From: Pedobacter schmidteae
GTDB lineage: Bacteria; Bacteroidota; Bacteroidia; Sphingobacteriales; Sphingobacteriaceae
Direction: 5' to 3'
DNA: 64,000 bases
Assembly: GCF_900564155.1 (NCBI RefSeq)
Contig: NZ_LS999839.1
Location: forward strand, 1,423,097-1,487,096
Made by a program: the position numbers and the translations under genes. The notes beneath the pieces were generated by a model. The model had not been told where the DNA came from and did no database searches. It worked only from the letters and a program-made list of their open reading frames with translations. Positions 16,337-24,974 of this stretch are shown here, in pieces. Positions within the stretch are counted from its first letter, which is position 1, and every line of letters begins with the position of its first letter.

Positions 16337-19300
16337 ATGATCAAACTCAAACTAAGGAATTGTAACTTTTTAAACCTAAAGGTTACAAAAATGTTGTTTG
16401 CTTCTGTTTTTGTAGTTTTACTGGGGGTCGCCGGTCAAGCTATGGGCGCGAAGAAAATGCCGGCCCCCGTTACCATTACAGGCAAGGTAATGGATGAGAA
16501 AGGGGAAACCATCATTGGGGCAACTATCAAAAGCTCGGCAGGAGGTGGTGCCGTAACCGACGCCAATGGAAATTACAGTTTAACAACCGAAAGTACAGCT
16601 ACGCTAACCATCAGCTTCCTTGGGTATGTGAGTCAGGAAGTCAAAGTCAATAACCGGACAAAGATTAACATTACACTTGTTGCCTCACCTAATCAATTGA
16701 ATGATGTTGTGGTAATTGGTTATGGAACACAGAAGCGAAGAGATGTAACTGGCGCAATTACAACGATTAAATTTGAAGAGGGCCCAAAAACTGCCATGCC
16801 TTTTATCAATGTAATGGAAGCTTTACAAGGTACACCAGGTGTCAATATCGGCCCCTCTACTTCGGCGGGTGCTACTCCAAATATTGTACTCCGTGGCCAG
16901 AATTCCATAAGTTCCAATCAAACCCCATTAATTGTCCTGGACGGCGTTATTTTCAATGGGAATTTGAACGAGATTAATATGAACGATGTTGCAACATATG
17001 ACATCCTTAAGGATGCGAGTGCAGCCTCTATTTATGGATCCCAATCTCAAAATGGAGTAATTGTTATTACTACGAAACGTGGTAAAACTGACAAAGCACA
17101 GATTAATTTCAGTACTTATTATGGTGTTCAGAACTGGACAAGGGTACCTAAGATGAAATCTGGAGAGAATTTTCTGAAGTGGCGCAAAGATAATTTGTCT
17201 ATCCGTGGTACAGATATTACGGATATAACTAAAGTACTTACACCAATTGAGCTTAAAGCCTATAATGAAGGTCATGAATTGAACTGGATGGATGAGGTTA
17301 CTCAATATGCGCCGGTGCAGAATTATGAATTGAGTGTTTCAGGTAGAACAGAAAAACTGAATTATTATTTCTCAGGCGGCTTTCTCGACCAGAAGGGGGT
17401 GTTGTACAACGATAGGTTTACCAAACCGAACTTAACCTTAAAACTGGAAAACAACATCACAGATTGGCTTTCGTTTGGGATGAATGCTTATTATTCTTCA
17501 CGTGATTTTTCGGGGTTCTCGCCAAATATGTACATGGCAACATATATGTCCCCCTTTAGTTATAAATATCTGGATGGTACTAACGATCAGATTTTACAAA
17601 GATATCCGTCTGGAAATACATCGTTGTTTAATCCCTTTTGGGGAAACCCAACCAACGCTTTGTTTCCTGGTATGTACGATGATGACTTAAACAAACAGTA
17701 TAATATTCGGGGAACGGGCTTTGTGAACATAAAGGTTCCTTTTATTAAAGGTTTAAATTATCGTTTCGAGGCTACAGGAAATAAAGGGACAAATGAACAG
17801 GGATATTTTCATCATGAATTTGGGGAAGTGAATACACTGCTTCCTGCAAATGTGGCCAATCCTTTACAGTTTCTATCTACTGCTAACGGATCTCGTACTA
17901 ATGAGCAGACCAATTCCTGGTTAATTAATAGTCTCTTATCCTATACCAGGTCATTTGGTGATCATAATATAGACGCACTGTTCGGGTATACCAGAGATTA
18001 TGCAAGTGTCCAGTCAACCAAATTTATCGGATTGGATTTCCTGAAAGCCGGAACCACATCTTTAGGTTATAATGGTCTTCAATTTGCGACTACAAAAGAT
18101 GGAACAAATTCTTTGACTGAGAAAAAAAATGTAGGTTATTTTGGCAGGTTAAACTACAATTACAAACAACGTTATTACGCTACATTTAACCTTAGAGGTG
18201 ATGCCAATTCTGCCTTCGCTGATGGATATAAGTGGGGCTATTTTCCTGGAGGTTCTGTAGCCTGGGCAATAACTGAAGAAGATTTCATAAAAGGAAAAAC
18301 TTTTGTTGATTACCTGAAAGTCAGACTGTCATATGCCAGAACAGGCAACCAGGGCGTCTTGCCTTATGAAACTTTAGCTTTCACCAGTGGCGTAAATAAT
18401 ACTGTATTTGGCAGTACTACAACAGCAACCAGCTTTCCGGCAAATCTTGCCAATAATAGGTTTACCTGGGAAAAGACAGATGTGCTGAATCTCGGGTTTG
18501 ATTTTCAGCTCTTTAATAACCGTCTATCTGGTAGTGTTGATATGTACAAAAGTAAAACAATTGATCAGCTGCTAAATCGCGCAATTCCAATATTTACAGG
18601 CTTTAGCTCTGTTAAAGCTAATGAAGGTGAGGTACAAAACCGGGGGATAGAGATTACCCTAAATACGGTAAATATTAAATCTGACGGGGGATTCAATTGG
18701 AATTCAGGCTTTAGCTTTTGGATGAACCGGAATAAATTGGTTCACTTATATGGCCTGGATGTAAACAAAGACGGCAAAGAAGATGATGATATCGCCAATG
18801 GGTTGTTTATCGGAAAATCCCTGGGAGGAAATTATGATTATACAGTAGAAGGTATCGTTCAAAGTTCGGATACGGAGTATATGAATACGTACAAAACGGT
18901 GAGTGGTACCCAGATATTTTTTCCAGGCGATTTGAAGATTAAAGATATCAACAATGATGGTGTGATTAATGAGTTGGACAAGTCTATAATTGGATACAAT
19001 AAGGAGAATTTTAACTTCAACATATCGAACACTTTAACCTATAAAAATTTCCAGTTGTTCTTTAGTGTTAATGCCATTATTGGTGGTGGCAAAGACAATT
19101 TCTTTAGTTCTACAAATTTAAGGGGGTTATATCCGGCAGCTACCTTACCTACAGTTGCCAATTGGGTAGACCTTCCTTATTGGATGCCAGGCAATGAAAA
19201 TAACAAATACCCAAGACCAAATTATGCTAACCCTTTCTTATATGGTTTCTATCAATCCAGAACGTTTGTACGTTTGCAGACAGCTTCTCTTAGCTATGCT

Positions 19301-19510
19301 TTTCCAAAAACCATAACAGAAAAATTGAAAATCGATAATCTTAAAGTTTATGTAAGTGGAACCAACTTAATCACTTTAACCGGTTGGACAGGCCTCGATC
19401 CTGCAAATGGTGCTCAAATTGGAGGAAATGGAGGTTCGTCAAATGGAAATGTCAATATCTCGAATCCTTTAATGCGTACTGTATCTTTTGGCTTAAACGT
19501 AGGCTTTTAA
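16337..19510 (+). CDS. SusC-like TonB-linked outer-membrane glycan importer (locus A)
   Basis: This 1057-residue protein has an N-terminal extension and hydrophobic signal (LFASVFVVLLGVAGQAMGA), a carboxypeptidase-regulatory-like domain (about 45-120, TITGKVMDEKGETIIGATIK), and a plug (about 128-245, with VVIGYGTQKRRDVTGAI and the ASAASIYGSQSQNGVIVITT motif). The rest is a 22-strand barrel of the SusC class. It forms the barrel of an oligosaccharide importer with the SusD lid encoded 15 bases downstream. GH3 and DUF2264 proteins follow in the same operon. Two operator-like palindromes upstream suggest control by the LacI-type protein encoded at 10024. Confidence 0.95.
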   Translation: MIKLKLRNCNFLNLKVTKMLFASVFVVLLGVAGQAMGAKKMPAPVTITGKVMDEKGETIIGATIKSSAGGGAVTDANGNYSLTTESTATLTISFLGYVSQEVKVNNRTKINITLVASPNQLNDVVVIGYGTQKRRDVTGAITTIKFEEGPKTAMPFINVMEALQGTPGVNIGPSTSAGATPNIVLRGQNSISSNQTPLIVLDGVIFNGNLNEINMNDVATYDILKDASAASIYGSQSQNGVIVITTKRGKTDKAQINFSTYYGVQNWTRVPKMKSGENFLKWRKDNLSIRGTDITDITKVLTPIELKAYNEGHELNWMDEVTQYAPVQNYELSVSGRTEKLNYYFSGGFLDQKGVLYNDRFTKPNLTLKLENNITDWLSFGMNAYYSSRDFSGFSPNMYMATYMSPFSYKYLDGTNDQILQRYPSGNTSLFNPFWGNPTNALFPGMYDDDLNKQYNIRGTGFVNIKVPFIKGLNYRFEATGNKGTNEQGYFHHEFGEVNTLLPANVANPLQFLSTANGSRTNEQTNSWLINSLLSYTRSFGDHNIDALFGYTRDYASVQSTKFIGLDFLKAGTTSLGYNGLQFATTKDGTNSLTEKKNVGYFGRLNYNYKQRYYATFNLRGDANSAFADGYKWGYFPGGSVAWAITEEDFIKGKTFVDYLKVRLSYARTGNQGVLPYETLAFTSGVNNTVFGSTTTATSFPANLANNRFTWEKTDVLNLGFDFQLFNNRLSGSVDMYKSKTIDQLLNRAIPIFTGFSSVKANEGEVQNRGIEITLNTVNIKSDGGFNWNSGFSFWMNRNKLVHLYGLDVNKDGKEDDDIANGLFIGKSLGGNYDYTVEGIVQSSDTEYMNTYKTVSGTQIFFPGDLKIKDINNDGVINELDKSIIGYNKENFNFNISNTLTYKNFQLFFSVNAIIGGGKDNFFSSTNLRGLYPAATLPTVANWVDLPYWMPGNENNKYPRPNYANPFLYGFYQSRTFVRLQTASLSYAFPKTITEKLKIDNLKVYVSGTNLITLTGWTGLDPANGAQIGGNGGSSNGNVNISNPLMRTVSFGLNVGF

Positions 19511-19525
19511 ATAAAAACTATAGTT

Positions 19526-21166
19526 ATGAAATCTAATCAAAAAAATATAATCATTACCGCTGCATTAGGTCTGCTGTTATTCGCTTCCTGTAAAGATAAT
19601 GCATTTCTCGATGAAAAATTGAAGGACAGATTGAGTACAGAAACCGCTTATGCCAATAAAGCGCAGTTTGACGCATTGAGTGCTAATATGTACCGCAGTA
19701 TACAGTTAATTTATAATACAGCCGATGTTACGCATGAGGCCTTTATCCTTGGAATGGGAACAGACGTATGCTTTGATCCAAGAGATGATGCGGCTAAGTT
19801 TAACAATTGGGGTCTGGTAAATTCTCAGGAGACTTTTTCGGCAGATTGGTTTAATTTGCAATATACTATTATCAGAGACGCAAATACGCTAATAGAAAAT
19901 GCATCTAAGGACGGTGTGCTGTGGACAACTGCCACACAAAAAAATGAAACTTTGGCCGAAGGTTATTTTTTCAGGGGGTTCGCTTACCGTAACCTTGCCA
20001 ATATGTATGGTGGCGTCCCCATTGTGGAGAGCCCGGTAAAAGAGGCAAAAGTTGACTTTCAAAGAAGTACACGTGATGAGGTATGGGCCTTTGCAAAAAA
20101 AGATCTGGAGTTTGCAAGACTTAATCTGCCGTTAACTACCGCTGTAATTGGGCGGGTAACCCGGGCAGCGGCCGATCATTTTCTTGCCGAAGTCAATATT
20201 TGCCTTAAAGATTACGATGGTGCAATCGCAGCCGCTACAAGGGTGATTGATGGTACAGACGGCGCATATGATTTGGTAAAAGCAAGATTTGGAGCGCGCA
20301 GCTCAGAAGCGGATAAAAACTACTACTATGATCTTTTTGTAATGGGCAACCAGAATAGGCAGGCAGGTAACACCGAGGGAATATTTGTTGCACAGTTTGA
20401 ACAAAGCCCAACGGGTGCGGTTGTTATAGGCGGAACGCAATTTGCCGGCAGGCCTTTAATTGAGCGAATGATGTGGTGTAATTACTGGGGCTTAGTGAAG
20501 GCAGGCTATTCAAACGTTGCACAGGACAGTACTGGAAGGGGAGTTGCTTTTTGTCGCCCTACTAATTATACCAATTACACGATCTGGAAAAATTCGGGAA
20601 CCGATATGCGGAACAATGAGGTTAACATTAAACGTAAGTATTATTTCGCTGCAGATGTTCCTGGTTTTAAAAAGGGACAGCTTATTCCAAAATCTTTCCT
20701 CACTGCGCGTGAGGACACAATGATGTACATTTATCCAAACTGGTCTAAATTTGGTACCGACAAGCACATCGCTCAAAAGCCAGATAATGGTCATGTACGG
20801 GATTTCTATGTGACGCGTCTTCCGGAAACCTATTTTTTAAGAGCTGAAGCCTATTTGGGGAAATCAAGACCAGATCTTGCCGCTGATGATTTAAATGTAG
20901 TGCGTCGTCGCGCAAATGCGACAATAGTTGCTGCAGCAGATGTCAACATTGACTATATTCTGGATGAACGCGCAAGGGAATTATTTGGAGAAGAGTTTCG
21001 CGTGATGACGCTTACCCGTTTGGGGAAATTGTATGAAAGAACCAAAAAGTATGGATACGAACGGTCACAGGAGTCAGTACAAATGATCAATAACCTGATG
21101 CCTATTCCGCAAACGGCGATAGACAGGAATGTTGGTTTCCAGATGCTCAACAACCCAGGCTACTAA
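19526..21166 (+). CDS. SusD/RagB-family surface glycan-binding lipoprotein (locus A)
   Basis: This 546-residue protein is the lid of the SusCD importer. It has a lipoprotein signal with the lipobox Cys in LLFASCKDNAFLDEK, followed by acidic residues of the surface-export type. The N-terminal helical TPR-like region contains EGYFFRGFAYRNLANMYGGVPIV, and the C-terminal half has the family's RLPETYFLRAEAYL and ELFGEEFRVMTLTRLG stretches. It directly follows its SusC. A hairpin 27 bases past its stop may reduce read-through into the GH3 gene. Confidence 0.95.
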   Translation: MKSNQKNIIITAALGLLLFASCKDNAFLDEKLKDRLSTETAYANKAQFDALSANMYRSIQLIYNTADVTHEAFILGMGTDVCFDPRDDAAKFNNWGLVNSQETFSADWFNLQYTIIRDANTLIENASKDGVLWTTATQKNETLAEGYFFRGFAYRNLANMYGGVPIVESPVKEAKVDFQRSTRDEVWAFAKKDLEFARLNLPLTTAVIGRVTRAAADHFLAEVNICLKDYDGAIAAATRVIDGTDGAYDLVKARFGARSSEADKNYYYDLFVMGNQNRQAGNTEGIFVAQFEQSPTGAVVIGGTQFAGRPLIERMMWCNYWGLVKAGYSNVAQDSTGRGVAFCRPTNYTNYTIWKNSGTDMRNNEVNIKRKYYFAADVPGFKKGQLIPKSFLTAREDTMMYIYPNWSKFGTDKHIAQKPDNGHVRDFYVTRLPETYFLRAEAYLGKSRPDLAADDLNVVRRRANATIVAAADVNIDYILDERARELFGEEFRVMTLTRLGKLYERTKKYGYERSQESVQMINNLMPIPQTAIDRNVGFQMLNNPGY

Positions 21167-21192
21167 TAATTTTCAATACACACAATCGTCGA

Positions 21193-21217
21193 CTGTGCAG
21201 GATAGATTCCTGCGCAG
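21193..21217 (+). terminator. hairpin between SusD and GH3, partial terminator or processing site
   Basis: A 10-bp stem with one G-T pair (CTGTGCAGGA against TCCTGCGCAG) and the five-base loop TAGAT is followed 7 bases later by a T-rich run (AATTTTT). It lies 27 bases after the SusD stop and 36 bases before the GH3 start, which fits attenuation inside an operon. Confidence 0.45.
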
Positions 21218-21252
21218 CGGCTTAATTTTTAACCAAATCTATTGCTAACTAA

Positions 21253-23475
21253 ATGCGCATGAGGTTCATTCAGTACATACCATTCTTATTTATAATCTCG
21301 CATGCTTTAACTCTAAATGCACAGGAAAAAAGTGGCTACATTCCCTTAACGCAACAGGAAAAACAAAAAGTTGAAATGTTGTTGAGCAAGATGACTTTGG
21401 AAGAAAAAGCACATCAGCTGGCCTCATTTTATCCAAATGCCAATAAAAGATTAAGCATCCCGCATATGCAGGCGGGTGAAGCTTTACATGGTATTGTTGC
21501 AGCTGGAGCTACCTCATTTCCTCAGGCCATCTCGTTAGCCAGTTCCTGGGATCCTTCACTGGTAGAACGGGTAGCAGCTACAATCGCAAAGGAAGCCAGG
21601 GCTGTAGGTATCCATCATTGTTATACGCCTATGCTTGGGGTGTTACGTGATGCGCGTTGGGGGCGTTTTGAAGAAGGTTATGGAGAAGATGCTTACCTGG
21701 TAAGTAAAATAGGAGTAGCTTTCATCAAAGGTTTACAAGGCGTGGGAAAAGACAAGTTCAACAGAGACCATGTCGTCGCCACAGCCAAGCACTTTGTCGC
21801 GGATAGCGAACCATTGCTAGGGGCTAATGGCGCAGCTGTCGAAATATCCCTGCGAAGTTTACATGAAGTTCACCTTCCGCCTTTCAGAGCAGCGGTGCAG
21901 GAAGCTCAGGTTGGTTCTGTAATGCCTGCACATCATACTTTAAATGGTATTCCCTGTCACATCAACACTTATACCTTAAACGATGTGCTGCGTAAAGAGT
22001 ATGGCTTCGATGGACTTGGGGTGTCAGATAACAACGATTTAAGATGGGTTCAGGATCGTTTATTTGCCACAGAAGCCAGAGAAGAAACCATTAAGAAAAG
22101 CCTTGAAGCAGGTGTACATACCGAACTTGCATTTAAACAAACCTGGGCCAATAAAAGAATGTATGGACCTCCATTGGTCGCCGCAGTAAAAAACGGCAAA
22201 GTTCCACAACAACTGCTGGATGATGCCGTCAGAAAAGTCCTTGAATTTAAAATCGCCCTACATCTTGATGAAGAAGAAAATCCCCTGGGTAAAGAAATGA
22301 CAGAACTACAGAAAGGAGCCAAAGATGCAGACGTAAATGCAGATGTGTTCTTTTCTCAGATAGACGGTTCATTATCAAGCCCAAGATCAGATTGGAAATC
22401 TGTATTGAACAATCCAGCACATGATGCCCTCGCGCTGGAGGCGGCAAGAAAGAGCATTATCCTTTTGAAAAATGCAAACGGCCTTCTGCCCTTTAAAAAG
22501 GACCAGTTTAAAAAAATAGCTGTCATAGGACCCAATGCCGACACTGTTCGCCTGGGGACCTATTCTACACAACAACCTAAACATTTTATTACTGTCAGGG
22601 AAGGCATAGCAACTGCGGTTGGTAAGAATGTGGAGGTGTTGTATGCAAAAGGTACAAATATTCAGCAGCCTAAGGTAAACCAGATTGCCGAAGCAGTGGT
22701 CGTTGCACAACAGGCGGATGTCTGTGTACTGGTGTTGGGAGATGATGACAAAACAGTAATGGAGAACGTAGACAGGGATGATATTACCTTGCCTGGTGAC
22801 CAGGATAAATTGATGCAGGCCATCGTTGCAACCGGCAAACCTGTTGTACTGGTATTATTGCACGGTCGGCCTGCTGCCATACAATGGGCAAAAGATCATG
22901 TCCCTGCAATTCTGGATGGCTGGTTTCTGGGACAGGAAACAGGAAGGGTAGTTGCCGAAGCCATTTTTGGAGATATCAATCCTTCAGGTAAATTAACGGT
23001 TACCTATCCCCGAAATGTGGGCCAGGTCCCGGCATTCTACAACACTTTGATTCCTGGTCGGCCAAGAATGATGTGGGGGACTGCAGAGGGAGCTACCTAT
23101 CCTTTTGGATATGGTATCAGCTATACCCAGTTTAAGTATGGCGAGCTTAAACTTTCTAAACCAGTGATGACTACCGGAGAGACTATTTCTGTAGCAGTGG
23201 AGATTAGCAATACAGGAAAAATGGCAGGCGACGAGATTGTGCAGCTATATCTTCGTGATGATGTATCCTCTCTGGCGCGTCCCATTAAAGAACTAAAAGC
23301 TTTCAAGAGAATAAGTTTAAAAGCTGGAGAAACTCAAAAAGTAGTTTTTCCCATATCCACACAGGCATTAGAGTTTTGGAAAGATGGAAAATGGATTACG
23401 GAGCCAGGTAGCTTTACAGTTATGGTAGGGCCTGGTTCAGAAGAATTTAAAGCTGTTAAACTTCAGCTAAAGTGA
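21253..23475 (+). CDS. GH3 family beta-glycosidase
   Basis: This 740-residue enzyme has a signal peptide (ending TLNAQ). The GH3 TIM barrel (about 30-310) includes GVLRDARWGRFEEGYGED and AKHFVADSE; the alpha/beta sandwich runs about 370-590 and a fibronectin-III-like domain about 630-735. The nucleophile Asp is D259 in GLGVSDNNDLRW. GH3 enzymes remove terminal beta-linked glucose, xylose or other sugars with retention. Here it should act in the periplasm on oligosaccharides imported by the preceding SusCD. The Asn after the nucleophile, where Trp or Tyr is common, may bear on specificity, which cannot be predicted further. Confidence 0.92.
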   Translation: MRMRFIQYIPFLFIISHALTLNAQEKSGYIPLTQQEKQKVEMLLSKMTLEEKAHQLASFYPNANKRLSIPHMQAGEALHGIVAAGATSFPQAISLASSWDPSLVERVAATIAKEARAVGIHHCYTPMLGVLRDARWGRFEEGYGEDAYLVSKIGVAFIKGLQGVGKDKFNRDHVVATAKHFVADSEPLLGANGAAVEISLRSLHEVHLPPFRAAVQEAQVGSVMPAHHTLNGIPCHINTYTLNDVLRKEYGFDGLGVSDNNDLRWVQDRLFATEAREETIKKSLEAGVHTELAFKQTWANKRMYGPPLVAAVKNGKVPQQLLDDAVRKVLEFKIALHLDEEENPLGKEMTELQKGAKDADVNADVFFSQIDGSLSSPRSDWKSVLNNPAHDALALEAARKSIILLKNANGLLPFKKDQFKKIAVIGPNADTVRLGTYSTQQPKHFITVREGIATAVGKNVEVLYAKGTNIQQPKVNQIAEAVVVAQQADVCVLVLGDDDKTVMENVDRDDITLPGDQDKLMQAIVATGKPVVLVLLHGRPAAIQWAKDHVPAILDGWFLGQETGRVVAEAIFGDINPSGKLTVTYPRNVGQVPAFYNTLIPGRPRMMWGTAEGATYPFGYGISYTQFKYGELKLSKPVMTTGETISVAVEISNTGKMAGDEIVQLYLRDDVSSLARPIKELKAFKRISLKAGETQKVVFPISTQALEFWKDGKWITEPGSFTVMVGPGSEEFKAVKLQLK

Positions 23476-23493
23476 AATTAAATCTATAGAAAC

Positions 23494-24753
23494 ATGTACA
23501 GACGCCACTTTTTATCTTTAATACCTCCTGCAACCTTAATCGGACTTGGTCTGGATGCTGATGCTAAACAGCCGGAAGAAAAAAAAATGGAGCTTAAAGC
23601 AGATGCGGAAAATAGAAAGTATTGGGTAAATGTACTTACCAAAATCGCCGATCCGGTATTACAGCATTTGAGCCGTGGAACGCTGAAAATACACATGCCG
23701 ATTGAAGTTAACCCCAAAAGTACTTACGATCGGAGTACGGTAACTTATCTGGAAGCATTTGGTCGTTTAATGGCAGGAATGGCCCCTTGGTTGGAACTTG
23801 GCCCCGATGAAAGCGAAGAAGGAAAACTAAGGGCTAAGTATCTGGTTCTGGCTAGAGAAAGTCTGGCCCATGCGGTCAACCCTTCCTCGGCAGATTTCAT
23901 GCAATTCACATCCCAAAAATACGAACAGGCATTAGTCGACGCCTCTTTTTTAGCACATGCGCTGATAAGGGCTCCCAAACAACTGTGGGAGCCCTTATCA
24001 GCAAAAGCGAAAAGTGACATCATCAATGCGCTTAAATCCACGCGCAACATTAAGCCAACCTATAACAACTGGCTATTATTTATGGCAATGATAGAAGCTT
24101 TTCTAATGCAAATTGGGGAAGACGGTGACGTAGTCAGAATAGATTATGCCGTTAAAAAATTGGAGGAATGGTATAAAGGAGACGGGATATACGGAGACGG
24201 GCCGAAGTTTCATTTTGACTATTACAACAGTTTTGTCATACACCCAATGCTCATTGACGTTATAAAAATAATGGTCGACAAAGGCCTGGAGAAACAGGAA
24301 GTATACGATACCATTTTAAAAAGAGCGGTAAGGTATGCGGATATCCAGGAAAGGTCTATTTCACCTGAAGGAACATTTCCGCCGGTAGGCAGATCACTTG
24401 TGTACCGTTTTGGCGCATTACAAGGATTGGCACAGATAGCGCTAATGAAACAGTTGCCGCCATCCATTAGTCCACAACAAGTAAGAGGAGCCATGTCGCT
24501 CGTTATTCAGCGGATGATCGAAGCTCCCGGGACGTTCGATAGCAAGGGCTGGCTTACCATAGGATTTTGCGGTCATCAGATAGATCTTGGAGAATATTAT
24601 ATGTCGACCGGAAGTTTGTATCTGTGTACAGTGGGATTACTTCCCCTGGGCTTACCTCCAAAAGATGCATTTTGGACTGCAGCACCGGAACCCTGGACGG
24701 CAAAAAAAATCTGGGGAGGAGTAAATATGCCTGCCGACCATTCTATTCCCTGA
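23494..24753 (+). CDS. DUF2264 family protein, possible glycoside hydrolase
   Basis: This 419-residue protein fits the DUF2264 family (TYLEAFGRLMAGMAPWLELG near residues 83-102), predicted to be an (alpha/alpha) toroid related to uronyl hydrolases and lyases. The N-terminus, MYRRHFLSLIPP, contains a twin-arginine-like RRHFL motif, suggesting Tat export. DWGDGPKFHFDYYNS-type residues (GDGPKFHFDYYNS near 230-245) are candidate active-site or ligand residues. It is the last gene of the SusC-SusD-GH3 operon, 18 bases after GH3, so it probably takes part in degrading the same glycan. A perfect 17-bp inverted repeat is embedded at 23961-24002. The enzymatic activity is not known to me. Confidence 0.82.
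   Translation: MYRRHFLSLIPPATLIGLGLDADAKQPEEKKMELKADAENRKYWVNVLTKIADPVLQHLSRGTLKIHMPIEVNPKSTYDRSTVTYLEAFGRLMAGMAPWLELGPDESEEGKLRAKYLVLARESLAHAVNPSSADFMQFTSQKYEQALVDASFLAHALIRAPKQLWEPLSAKAKSDIINALKSTRNIKPTYNNWLLFMAMIEAFLMQIGEDGDVVRIDYAVKKLEEWYKGDGIYGDGPKFHFDYYNSFVIHPMLIDVIKIMVDKGLEKQEVYDTILKRAVRYADIQERSISPEGTFPPVGRSLVYRFGALQGLAQIALMKQLPPSISPQQVRGAMSLVIQRMIEAPGTFDSKGWLTIGFCGHQIDLGEYYMSTGSLYLCTVGLLPLGLPPKDAFWTAAPEPWTAKKIWGGVNMPADHSIP
23961..24002. repeat. perfect 17-bp inverted repeat inside the DUF2264 gene
   Basis: GCTGATAAGGGCTCCCA is followed, after the eight-base spacer AACAACTG, by its exact reverse complement. The mRNA would form a very stable hairpin within the coding region (residues about 157-170), with no T-run after it. 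The reading frame passes through unbroken. Such a long perfect stem is unusual inside a gene. Confidence 0.85.
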
Positions 24754-24899
24754 ACCAATTAAATAAAGACATACGCTTGAACAAATGTTAACCCTTAAAA
24801 AACCAGCTAAACTGCAGAAAGGAGATGCTTATGATTTAAACCGGGTACTTATATGATAACTTTTCAGTCCGTCAGCGCAAATGAGAAGCAACCAAACTA

Positions 24900-24948
24900 A
24901 TTCATAACGAAAGGAGAAAGAACCAAACAAACCTCTGTTTTCGTGAAT
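24900..24948 (+). promoter_or_regulatory. imperfect hairpin in the leader of the locus B SusC gene
   Basis: Three paired blocks, ATTC with GAAT, ACGAAA with TTTCGT and GAG with CTC, are separated by small bulges and close a loop of about 16 bases. The structure ends 26 bases before the SusC start codon. It could modulate translation or mRNA stability. The rest of the 221-base gap between locus A and locus B shows no gene. Confidence 0.3.
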
Positions 24949-24974
24949 CATAACAATTAACCAAGTTATACCAC

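Noticed and set aside
16928-17305. 125-codon minus-strand frame
   Set aside because: It is a shadow of the SusC plug region, where the true frame has strong family motifs.
24785-24856. 23-codon frame between locus A and locus B (MLTLKKPAKLQKGDAYDLNR start)
   Set aside because: It vaguely resembles an enzyme N-terminus but is too short, has no supporting signal and is followed by no in-frame or frameshifted continuation that I could recognise.
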